From contig NZ_BAGL01000004.1 in assembly GCF_000308875.1 (NCBI RefSeq), positions 62,001 to 126,000 of the forward strand: DNA of 64,000 nt, read 5' to 3'. The translations under genes and the position numbers were made by a program. This stretch comes from Nocardia transvalensis NBRC 15921 (GTDB lineage: Bacteria; Actinomycetota; Actinomycetes; Mycobacteriales; Mycobacteriaceae). A model generated the notes under the pieces. That model worked only from the letters and a program-made list of their open reading frames with translations. It searched no databases and was not told the DNA's origin. Below are positions 57,621 through 64,000 of the stretch, one piece after another. The first letter of the stretch is position 1, and each line of letters starts with the position of its first letter.

Positions 57621-58265
57621 CTATTCGACGATGAGAGCCACCAGGCGCCGGGGGCCGTGTACATCGCGCGTCTCGATGTCGACGGTCGCGGACGGGCCGC
57701 TGAAGAAGGTGATCGGATGGCGCGGGTCCAGCCGGTCGAGCACCTCGTGCAGGGAGGAGACGATCTGGTCGGCGCGCACCACGCAGATGTGGCAGTCCGG
57801 CACGAGGGTCGTACCCCGATGCCCCTGGCCCGGCCCGCCGTCGAGGACGACCGTGCCGGAGTCGGCGACCGCACCGGTACAGGTCGTGACCACCGCGGTG
57901 ACCCCGTCGAGGTCGTGCGGTGAGAGATGGGGACGGTCGGGGACGACCTGGTTCCCGTCGGTCTCGGCCCAGTGCTCGAGCCATTCCCGCGACAGGCCCT
58001 CGGGGGATACCACCGTGGTGGTGCCCTGGGCGCGCAGGGCATCGTTCAGGGCATGGGCGATGTCCGGCGCGGAGATCCGCACGACCTGGGCCCCGTAGTA
58101 CCGCAGCCGTTCGATGAACAGTCCCACGGTCGCGGCATGATCCTCGGGCGGAACCTCCGGCGTATCCCGGTGGCGCTTGGTCGGCGCCGGAACGGTGCGC
58201 TGGTCGTCGGGCAGTGCCATCAGCCCGTCGCGCACGCGGCGCAGGATCTCCTCCCGCGCCGTCAC
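57621..58265 (-). CDS. lutC: LUD-domain protein (LutC/YkgG-like)
   Basis: The 214-residue protein has the LUD fold: TAREEILRRVRDGLMALPDDQRTVPAP, then the conserved ending TTLVPDCHICVVRADQIVSSLHEVL and ITFFSGPSATVDIETRDVHGPRRLVALIVE. LutC takes part in lactate oxidation with LutA and LutB; neither partner is visible here, so it is an orphan copy in this window. GTG 58265 with GGGAG upstream gives the family start; the frame is open far upstream through the rho gene in another phase. Confidence 0.78.
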   Translation of the reverse strand: MTAREEILRRVRDGLMALPDDQRTVPAPTKRHRDTPEVPPEDHAATVGLFIERLRYYGAQVVRISAPDIAHALNDALRAQGTTTVVSPEGLSREWLEHWAETDGNQVVPDRPHLSPHDLDGVTAVVTTCTGAVADSGTVVLDGGPGQGHRGTTLVPDCHICVVRADQIVSSLHEVLDRLDPRHPITFFSGPSATVDIETRDVHGPRRLVALIVE

Positions 58266-58414
58266 CCGGGTCTCCCAGTCGAAGACGGTCCGGCCTCGTT
58301 CGTCGGTTGCAAGGGAAACCTCCAGATCGTGCCGGGTCGGCACGACCTGCTCTGTGCCTCCCACCGAAAGACAGGCTACCGCCGAGTAGTGAACCGACTG
58401 GATCACATACCGCG

Positions 58415-59572
58415 TCAGGTCGCGGAGGCCCGGATCCCGGCGAGGAATTCCGCGTTCGTGTCGGTCTGGCCCAGGCCGGTCAGCAGGAGTTCGATCGCTT
58501 GCTGCGGTTCGCGGCCGGCGAGGGTGCTCCGCAGCGACCGGATCGCGGCCGACTCCTCGGCGGTGAGCAGCAGCTCGTCCTTGCGGGTGCTGGACTGGGC
58601 GATGTCGACGGCGGGGTGGATGCGGCGCTCGGAGATGCGGCGGTCCAGCTTGAGTTCGGCGTTGCCGGTGCCCTTGTACTCCTCGAAGATGACGGTGTCG
58701 GCCACCGATCCGGTCTCCACGAGCGCCGTGGCGACGATGGTGAGCGAGCCGCCGTTCTCGATATTGCGGGCCGCGCCGAGGAAGCGCTTCGGCGGCGCCA
58801 GCGCGGCGGCGTCGACACCGCCGGACAGGATCCGGCCGGAGGCCGACGAGGCCAGGTTGTAGGCACGGGCCAGGCGGGTCAGCGAGTCGAGGAGAACCAC
58901 CACGTCCCGGCCCATCTCGACCAGGCGCTTGGCGTGTTCGATGGCCAGCTCCGCGACCGCGACGTGCTCGCGCGGCGGCTGGTCGAAGGTGGCCGCGGCG
59001 ATATCGGCGGGGACCGCGCGGGCGAGGTCGGTGACCTCCTCCGGGCGCTCGCCGACCAGCACCAGCATCAGCTGGCATTCGGGGTGGTTCTTGGCGATGC
59101 CGTGCGCGATCGATTGCAGCACAGAGGTTTTGCCCGCCTTGGGCGGTGCGACCACCAGGGCGCGCTGGCCTTTGCCGATGGGCATGGCGAGATCGGTGAC
59201 GCGCGTGGTCATTTCGTGCGGTTCGGTTTCCAGCCGCAGCCGGTCCTGGGGATAGATGGGGACGAGATCGGCGAAGTGCGGCCGGGATCGGGCCTGGGCC
59301 GGCGACAGTCCGTTGACGGTGTCGACGCGGATCAGCGGGGCGTGTTTGCCGCCGTCGCGCTTCGTCCCGACGGCTCCGGTGACGGAATCGCCACGGCGCA
59401 AACCGTATTCGCGGATCATGCGCGGGGTGACGTGCGCATCGTCCGGTCCGGCCAGATAGCCGTCGACGCGCAGGCTCGCGCGGTTGTCGGCGATATCCAG
59501 GATGCCGGTCACGGGCGTCTCCCGGGGTTCGGCGGCCTCGCCGCCTCTCGAGTGAATTGTGTTGTCTTCCAT
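58415..59572 (-). CDS. rho: Short Rho transcription termination factor paralogue
   Basis: The 385-residue protein is a Rho-family RNA helicase: cold-shock-like RNA-binding domain (TGILDIADNRASLRVDGYLAG, 22-43), Walker A APPKAGKTS at 142-150, Walker B VVVLLDSLTRLARAYN, and a Q-loop/R-loop region ending RKDELLLTAEES. Housekeeping Rho of actinobacteria is usually above 600 residues with a basic N-terminal insert; this copy lacks it. It is therefore probably a second rho. It lies upstream of the LutC gene with a 149-base gap. Confidence 0.85.
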   Translation of the reverse strand: MEDNTIHSRGGEAAEPRETPVTGILDIADNRASLRVDGYLAGPDDAHVTPRMIREYGLRRGDSVTGAVGTKRDGGKHAPLIRVDTVNGLSPAQARSRPHFADLVPIYPQDRLRLETEPHEMTTRVTDLAMPIGKGQRALVVAPPKAGKTSVLQSIAHGIAKNHPECQLMLVLVGERPEEVTDLARAVPADIAAATFDQPPREHVAVAELAIEHAKRLVEMGRDVVVLLDSLTRLARAYNLASSASGRILSGGVDAAALAPPKRFLGAARNIENGGSLTIVATALVETGSVADTVIFEEYKGTGNAELKLDRRISERRIHPAVDIAQSSTRKDELLLTAEESAAIRSLRSTLAGREPQQAIELLLTGLGQTDTNAEFLAGIRASAT

Positions 59573-59855
59573 GGTGTTTCTCCTGAACGGATGAAGGAAT
59601 CGTGGTCGCGGCGAAAGCCGTGAGCGCGGCGGGTAGCCGCGATGGGGACCCCGGTCGATTTCGCTAGCTGGCGCGGTGCGCCGAAGGGCGAACCAAACGA
59701 TCCGGGAGTGAAGAAATCCTGTGGGCGGGACTACTGCGTCGACCTACATCCACAAGATGACGACAATGCCTACGGTAGCGGCACCTTTGACAACGCGCAA
59801 TGCCCCCGACCTATTCCGGCACGCTGCCTCCACGTCTTCCGGCACGCTGCCCCCA
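59573..59855. other. rho upstream region
   Basis: This part of the 364-base gap 59573-59936 should hold the rho promoter and leader. A small hairpin CGCGGC-GGGTA-GCCGCG lies at 59625-59641. Two echo units (ATTCCGGCACGCTGCCTCC at about 59813 and TCTTCCGGCACGCTGCCCC at about 59835) precede the palindrome at 59856. Confidence 0.5.
59813..59855. repeat. Echo repeats before a full palindrome
   Basis: Two units share the words CCGGCACGCTGCC and CCACG with the palindrome's left end (CCACGTTTTCCGGCATGC). Confidence 0.7.
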
Positions 59856-59919
59856 CGTTTTCCGGCATGCTTTTGGCCGGAATCTCGCGAGGTCCCGGCC
59901 AAAAGCACGCCGGGAAACG
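59856..59919. repeat. Full intergenic palindrome
   Basis: Left arm CGTTTTCCGGCATGCTTTTG to 59884; right arm 59891-59919 GGTCCCGGCCAAAAGCACGC to AACG. It lies 18 bases downstream of the TDT gene stop and upstream of rho. Confidence 0.82.
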
Positions 59920-59936
59920 ATGGTGGTTGGGGCCGG

Positions 59937-60998
59937 TCAGCGGGCCCGCCGCATGAGGCTCACGACCAGGGCGGCGGCAGTTGCTACCCAAGCCGCGAGG
60001 GCCACCCAGGCCTCGGCGTGGCCGAAGGTGACCATCCAGTGTTCGCCCAGGACGCGGCCGAGTTCGGCGGTGCCGACGCCGTACATGCCGACGGGGAACA
60101 CGATGCTCCACAGGCCGGGCTCATAGGCGAGGGCGAAGTGCTGGACCAGGTGGCGCCAGACGCCGGCGGCCAGCAGCAGGGGGATGAGCCAGCTGCCGAA
60201 TGCCCACAGCACCACCGCGACTCCGGCGAGCACCGGTCGCAGCTCCGCGACCAGACGCACCGAACCGTGTTCGAGCACCTGCGCCCCGGCGAGCACGCTG
60301 ATGGCCGTCGCGCCCATGAAGATCCAGTACGCCGGAACGAGTTTCGCCGCGGTGAGTTCGCCGCCGAACAGGGTGCCGAGCACCAGCGCCGCCACCGCGA
60401 GGTACAGCACCACGCCGACCGACCAGCACAGCACGGCCGGTACCGCGAAGCGCCGCCCCCAGGGTTCCGGCAGGGCCGTCGCGGCGACCGCCAGCGACTG
60501 GGTGCCGACCACCCAGAGGAACCAGGTGCCGTCCGCGCCGGTCGCCGTGTTCTGCGGCGGATGATGCACCATCAGCTCCGCCGGGACGAGGTAACACAGC
60601 AGCAGCCACGCCGCGGCCGCCACGGCGAGCAGGACCAGCGCCGCACCCGCCCGGTCGTGTGTGGCCAGGCCCGCCGCGATCACCGACGTCCCCGCGACGA
60701 AGGTCAGATAGGTGAATCCGGTCGCCGGATCGCGCGCATCGGCAATCGCGTTGTCCCGGAAGAAGATCAGCCGCGCCACCGTGGCCACGGTGAGCACCGC
60801 GAGCGCCGCCGCCCCGACGATCAGCAGCGCATCACCACCCCACGCCCACCCGGCCCCGGTCACCGCCCGCGACACGATCCCGGTCGCCATCACCGCGGCG
60901 AACCACCCGGGCTTGAGGCCCCGCACGACCTCCGCCCACCCGCCCGGCTCCGCCCGCACGCCCCGCGCCACCGACGACCCGCTCCCAGGCTCGCTCAC
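59937..60998 (-). CDS. TDT/SLAC1-family transporter (tellurite-resistance/dicarboxylate type)
   Basis: The 353-residue membrane protein has about ten helices and the family motif GLKPGWFAAVMATGIVSRAV near the N-terminus, with SIVFPVGMYGVGTAELG near the end. TDT members carry C4-dicarboxylates, malate, sulfite or anions; the substrate is not known. GTG 60998 (VSEPGSGSS) is chosen because the longer frame is in GC-rich intergenic DNA. No partner gene is evident. Confidence 0.82.
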   Translation of the reverse strand: MSEPGSGSSVARGVRAEPGGWAEVVRGLKPGWFAAVMATGIVSRAVTGAGWAWGGDALLIVGAAALAVLTVATVARLIFFRDNAIADARDPATGFTYLTFVAGTSVIAAGLATHDRAGAALVLLAVAAAAWLLLCYLVPAELMVHHPPQNTATGADGTWFLWVVGTQSLAVAATALPEPWGRRFAVPAVLCWSVGVVLYLAVAALVLGTLFGGELTAAKLVPAYWIFMGATAISVLAGAQVLEHGSVRLVAELRPVLAGVAVVLWAFGSWLIPLLLAAGVWRHLVQHFALAYEPGLWSIVFPVGMYGVGTAELGRVLGEHWMVTFGHAEAWVALAAWVATAAALVVSLMRRAR

Positions 60999-61088
60999 AC
61001 CGCCAGTCTCGCACCGCCCCCACCCCAACCCCCGCACCCGAGCCCACCCGTGTGTTCCCCCACGCCTACAACTCACGCACCCTCTACA

Positions 61089-61132
61089 CACTCCCGCACC
61101 CCGTCCGAACTGCTGGAGGGGGTGCGGGAGTG
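61089..61132 (-). terminator. Terminator hairpin after the GMC oxidoreductase gene
   Basis: CACTCCCGCACCCC pairs perfectly with GGGGTGCGGGAGTG across a 16-base loop, 40 bases after the stop of the GMC gene. Confidence 0.7.
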
Positions 61133-61171
61133 CGCAGGGGGTGCGGGAAGTGGGGCCCGCGGGTCAGGGGG

Positions 61172-62806
61172 TCAGGCGCCGGAGGTGATGATCTCCGCGC
61201 ACTTCTCGCCGATCATGTAGGACGGGGCGTTGGTGTTGCCGCCGGTGATGCTCGGCATGATCGAGGCGTCGGCTACGCGCAGGCCCTCGATGCCGCGCAC
61301 GCGCAGCTGCGGGTCGACCACGGCCCGCTCGTCGACGCCCATGCGGCAGGTGCCGACCGGGTGGTAGACGGAGTGCACGCGGTTGGGCAGTTCGCGTCGC
61401 AGCGCGGTCTCGTCCTTGAAGTCCGGCCCGGGGGAGTGCTCCTCGGTGACCGAGCCCGCGATCGACTTGGACGCCATGATCTCGCGGATCATGCCGATGG
61501 CCTCGATCAGGAATTCGGTATCGGCCGGATCGGACAGGTAGCCCGGGTCGATGAGCGGCTGCTGCAGCGGATCGGTCGAACCCAGCCGCAGTTCGCCGCG
61601 GCTCTTCGGGTAGATCAGCGTCGGGAAGACGGTCAGCGCCTCCCGGCGGTCGACCATGTGCAGCTTGTCCTCGTCCTGGTTGGGCACCGGATAGCTCCAC
61701 GGCAGGGTGTGGATCTGCATATCCGGGATGTCCTTGGCGAACGAGGTCCGCACGAATCCGGCGCATTCGAAGACGGTCCGCCCGAACCACGAACTGCCCG
61801 GGCTCACCATCTCGCGCAGCATGCCCGCCGCGAAATGCGAGGGGATGCCGCGGTGCAGGGCCTTCTTGGAGATGAAGGTCATCGGCACGAAGAGGTGGTC
61901 GTGCAGGTTCTGGCCGACCGGCAGATCCGCGTGCACATCGATGCCCAGCTCGCGCAGGTGCCCGGCCGGGCCGACGCCCGACAGCAGCAGCGTGTGCGCC
62001 GAACCCATCACGCCGCCGGAGACCACGACCTCCTTGGCGGCGCGGATGATCCGCCGCCCGCGCTTCTCGATCACCTCGACGCCGGTGGCGCGGCCCTTCT
62101 CGATCACGACCCGGGCGACGTGCGCGCCGGTCACGACCTTCAGGTTCGGATTCGGGCGTTCGGTGATGAAGCCGCGCGACGAGCTGTAGCGGATGCCGTT
62201 GCGCACGCTCTGCTGGAAGATGCTGATGCCCTCCTGCGATTCGCCGTTGTAATCGGCGATCTGCGGCACCCCCAGCGTCTCCTTGGTGGCCGTGATGAAC
62301 TCCTCCGCGATCGGGGTGAGTTCCTTCTGCCGGGTCACCTGGATCGGGCCGCCGGTGCCGCGCAGTTCGCTGGCGCCGTCCTCCCAGTTCTCCAGCCGCT
62401 TGTAGGCGGGCAGGATGTCCTGGTAGCCCCAGCCCTCGCAGCCCTCGGCCGCCCAGGAATCGAAGTTGGCCTTGTTGCCGCGCACGAACAGCATGCCGTT
62501 GACGGAGCTGGAACCGCCCAGCACCTTGCCGCGGGTCATGGGGACCCGGCGCTCGTTGGCGTGCTTCTGCGGCACCGAGTACTGGCTCCAGGTCACGCGG
62601 TGTTTCAGCTGCGGCACCGTGTGCACGGTGGTGATCATGCCCGGCACCCGCACCAGCCGGGTGTTGTCCTTGCGTCCGGCCTCCAGCAGGATCACGCTGG
62701 CACCGTGCTCGGCCAGCCGGCCCGCGACGATGGCACCCGCGCTCCCTGCGCCCACGACGATGTAATCGGCTTCGCTGGTATCCGCGGTGCGCGGAGAATC
62801 GGTCAT
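61172..62806 (-). CDS. GMC-family flavin oxidoreductase under a KstR-type box
   Basis: The 544-residue flavoprotein has the FAD motif YIVVGAGSAGAIVAGRLAEHG (about 15-35), the GMC signature MTRGKVLGGSSSVNGMLFVRG, and the catalytic His in HPVGTCRMG. It resembles choline/alcohol dehydrogenases of this group, and no export signal is present. A perfect KstR motif lies 75 bases upstream, so the gene may belong to the cholesterol or steroid regulon. The substrate is unknown. It is divergent from a glutathione-peroxidase gene. Confidence 0.87.
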   Translation of the reverse strand: MTDSPRTADTSEADYIVVGAGSAGAIVAGRLAEHGASVILLEAGRKDNTRLVRVPGMITTVHTVPQLKHRVTWSQYSVPQKHANERRVPMTRGKVLGGSSSVNGMLFVRGNKANFDSWAAEGCEGWGYQDILPAYKRLENWEDGASELRGTGGPIQVTRQKELTPIAEEFITATKETLGVPQIADYNGESQEGISIFQQSVRNGIRYSSSRGFITERPNPNLKVVTGAHVARVVIEKGRATGVEVIEKRGRRIIRAAKEVVVSGGVMGSAHTLLLSGVGPAGHLRELGIDVHADLPVGQNLHDHLFVPMTFISKKALHRGIPSHFAAGMLREMVSPGSSWFGRTVFECAGFVRTSFAKDIPDMQIHTLPWSYPVPNQDEDKLHMVDRREALTVFPTLIYPKSRGELRLGSTDPLQQPLIDPGYLSDPADTEFLIEAIGMIREIMASKSIAGSVTEEHSPGPDFKDETALRRELPNRVHSVYHPVGTCRMGVDERAVVDPQLRVRGIEGLRVADASIMPSITGGNTNAPSYMIGEKCAEIITSGA

Positions 62807-62881
62807 AATGCTTACCTCATCCTCGAAGTAGTCGGCTGTCGCGGCCGCGCTCGGTGCCGGAGAGCGTGCCCGAGATCACTG

Positions 62882-62895
62882 TAGAACAAGTTCTA
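62882..62895. promoter_or_regulatory. KstR-type operator 1
   Basis: TAGAACAAGTTCTA fits the mycobacterial KstR consensus TNNAACNNGTTNNA exactly and is palindromic apart from its AA centre. It lies 76 bases upstream of the GMC gene. Confidence 0.72.
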
Positions 62896-62950
62896 AAAAT
62901 GGTGAAGATCCGGACCCGGATGCGGTGACCCGAAGCGACGTCGAGGGGGG

Positions 62951-62964
62951 TAGAACCAGTTTCA
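62951..62964. promoter_or_regulatory. KstR-type operator 2
   Basis: TAGAACCAGTTTCA also fits TNNAACNNGTTNNA. It lies 31 bases upstream of the glutathione-peroxidase start and 69 bases from operator 1. Confidence 0.6.
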
Positions 62965-62994
62965 CTTTCTTGACTGCGACCTATCATCGGCCTT

Positions 62995-63480
62995 GTGACT
63001 ATTCGCGACATTCCCGTACGCACCCTCACCGATGAAGCCACCACGCTGGGCGAACTAGCCGGCGACAAGGCCGTGCTGGTGGTGAACGTGGCCTCCAAGT
63101 GCGGCCTCACCCCGCAGTACACCGGCCTGGTGGAACTCCAGCAGACCTACGGCCCGCGCGGATTCAGTGTGGTCGGCGTGCCCTGCAACCAGTTCATGGG
63201 CCAGGAGCCCGGGACCGCCGAGGAGATCGCGCAGTTCTGCTCGACCACCTACGGCGTGGATTTCCCGCTGCTCGAGAAGTCCGACGTCAACGGCGACGAG
63301 CGGCACCCGCTCTACCAGGAACTGGTCCAGACCGCCGACGCCGAGGGCGAAGCCGGCGACATCCAGTGGAACTTCGAGAAGTTCCTCGTCGACCGCGACG
63401 GCAAGGTGGTGGGCCGCTTCCGCCCGCGCACCGAGCCCAAGGACCCTGCGGTCGTCTCGGCTATCGAAGCGGTGCTGTAG
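62995..63480 (+). CDS. Glutathione peroxidase-family thiol peroxidase
   Basis: The 161-residue protein has the family motifs NVASKCGLTPQYTGLVELQ (peroxidatic Cys in place of selenocysteine), GVPCNQFMGQEPGT, and WNFEKFLVDRDGKVVGRF. Cysteine versions in bacteria normally use thioredoxin. GTG 62995 is the start, close to the promoter. A KstR-type box lies just upstream, suggesting joint control with the GMC oxidase; that link is an inference. Confidence 0.87.
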   Translation: MTIRDIPVRTLTDEATTLGELAGDKAVLVVNVASKCGLTPQYTGLVELQQTYGPRGFSVVGVPCNQFMGQEPGTAEEIAQFCSTTYGVDFPLLEKSDVNGDERHPLYQELVQTADAEGEAGDIQWNFEKFLVDRDGKVVGRFRPRTEPKDPAVVSAIEAVL

Positions 63481-63485
63481 GACTA

Positions 63486-63512
63486 GTTCCCGGCCAAAAG
63501 CGTGCCGGGAAC
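63486..63512. repeat. Single palindrome arm, pair member A
   Basis: GTTCCCGGCCAAAAGCGTGC plus CGGGAAC lies five bases after the peroxidase stop. It folds on itself and also pairs with arm B at 63537, 24 bases away, in inverted order. Confidence 0.78.
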
Positions 63513-63536
63513 AAGGGGCGTACCGGCTCTCTTCGC

Positions 63537-63562
63537 TTTCCCGGCACGCTTTTGGCCGGGAT
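63537..63562. repeat. Single palindrome arm, pair member B
   Basis: TTTCCCGGCACGCTTTTGGC plus CGGGAT reaches the stop codon of cyp51. With arm A it gives an inverted pair with the opposite order to the full copies elsewhere. Confidence 0.78.
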
Positions 63563-64000
63563 TACCGCTGCCGACGCCGATACTTCACCGAGCACGGCTG
63601 CTGCAACTGGACCACCATCTTCGAGTGGTCGTTGCGGTAGCTGTCCGACGGCTGGGTCATCTCGAATTCCCAGTCCCGCAACAGGATCGAGAAGATCGCC
63701 TTGAGTTGCATGAGCGCGAAGGCGGCGCCGACGCACCGGTGCCGCCCGGCGCCGAAGGGGATCCAGGTCCAGCGGTTGACCAAATCCTCCTGATTCGGGT
63801 CGAGGTAGCGGCCCGGGTCGAACCGGTCGGGCTCGGGGAAGTCCTCCGGGAGCCGGTTGGAGACCGCGGGCGTGGCAGCCACGAGATCGCCCGGCTCGAT
63901 GCGGTTTCCGCACACCTCGAACTCCCCGCGGGCGACCCGCATGAGGATGATCAGCGGCGGATGTAGCCGCAGGGTCTCCTTGAGGATGGCCTCCAGCTGC
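63562..64000 (-). CDS. cyp51: Sterol 14-alpha-demethylase CYP51, C-terminal part
   Basis: The visible 145 residues are the C-terminal third of a cytochrome P450; the gene runs off the right edge. They begin at the K-helix (ETLRLHPPLIILMRVARGEF). The haem loop is FGAGRHRCVGAAFALMQ with the thiolate Cys, and the ending DWEFEMTQPSDSYRNDHSKM then VVQLQQPCSVKYRRR is nearly the same as mycobacterial CYP51 (Rv0764c). The protein demethylates lanosterol-like sterols with a ferredoxin partner, not visible here. The stop is TAA within palindrome arm B. Confidence 0.9.
   Translation of the reverse strand, partial: QLEAILKETLRLHPPLIILMRVARGEFEVCGNRIEPGDLVAATPAVSNRLPEDFPEPDRFDPGRYLDPNQEDLVNRWTWIPFGAGRHRCVGAAFALMQLKAIFSILLRDWEFEMTQPSDSYRNDHSKMVVQLQQPCSVKYRRRQR

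Noticed and set aside
59642..59956. Open frame upstream of rho on the plus strand
   Set aside because: It runs through the echo repeats and palindrome, has no family likeness, and its composition is that of intergenic DNA.

Overview
The window is high-GC actinobacterial chromosome. Gene content points to a mycolic-acid-group genus, most likely Nocardia or a close relative. It carries dnaX, ybaB-recR, leuA, murT-gatD and ask-asd, the core set that M. tuberculosis keeps at about Rv3708c-Rv3721c. It also has the methyltransferase/oxidoreductase pair linked to 10-methyl (tuberculostearic) fatty acids, a PknK-like kinase, an EspI-like ATPase and CYP51. Many accessory genes are interleaved among the core genes. 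No tRNA, rRNA, CRISPR, prophage or insertion sequence was recognised.

Layout. 0-9.5 kb: MMPL transporter start, ammonium transporter, an unknown protein, dnaX, and the fadA-fadB beta-oxidation pair. 9.5-19.9 kb: PknK-like kinase, tmsB-tmsA, an acetyltransferase, a proline-rich membrane protein, SRPBCC, VOC and MerR proteins, and a secreted protein. 20-27 kb: ybaB-recR, LysE exporter, a Cys/His-rich small protein with an unknown partner, cds1-like cysteine desulfhydrase, TauE exporter, and leuA with a leader peptide. 27-36.8 kb: EspI-like ATPase, LysR/EamA pair, exported FAD oxidoreductase, PNPOx-like protein, murT-gatD, vapBC-type module. 37-45 kb: exported cholesterol oxidase, ion-channel-like protein, LtrA, DUF1918 protein, TetR/DHFR-like pair, YjbQ, MarR/SnoaL-like pair. 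45-50 kb: ask-asd, SMI1-like protein, exported serine hydrolase, and a possible small RNA. 49.9-56 kb: furA-katA and two TetR-controlled divergent pairs (SDR; MFS exporter). 56-64 kb: intradiol-dioxygenase-like lipoprotein, LutC-like protein, a short second Rho, TDT transporter, GMC oxidoreductase and glutathione peroxidase sharing a promoter with two KstR-type boxes, and the 3' end of cyp51.

Themes. Lysine/threonine/leucine synthesis (ask, asd, leuA) and peptidoglycan amidation (murT-gatD) form the housekeeping layer. Lipid and sterol chemistry recurs: fadAB, tmsAB, cholesterol oxidase, KstR-boxed GMC oxidoreductase, CYP51. Several regulator genes face their likely target across a readable palindromic operator (TetR-DHFR, MarR-SnoaL, TetR-SDR, TetR-MFS).

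The most striking unexplained signal is a family of intergenic palindromes. Each arm has the core CCGGCACGCTTTTGGCCGG. Eleven arms or arm pairs are spread over the window, mostly at gene 3' ends. At many loci the arm is flanked by short tandem 'echo' copies of its own outer edge, carrying a locus-specific word. I know of no named family that matches it.
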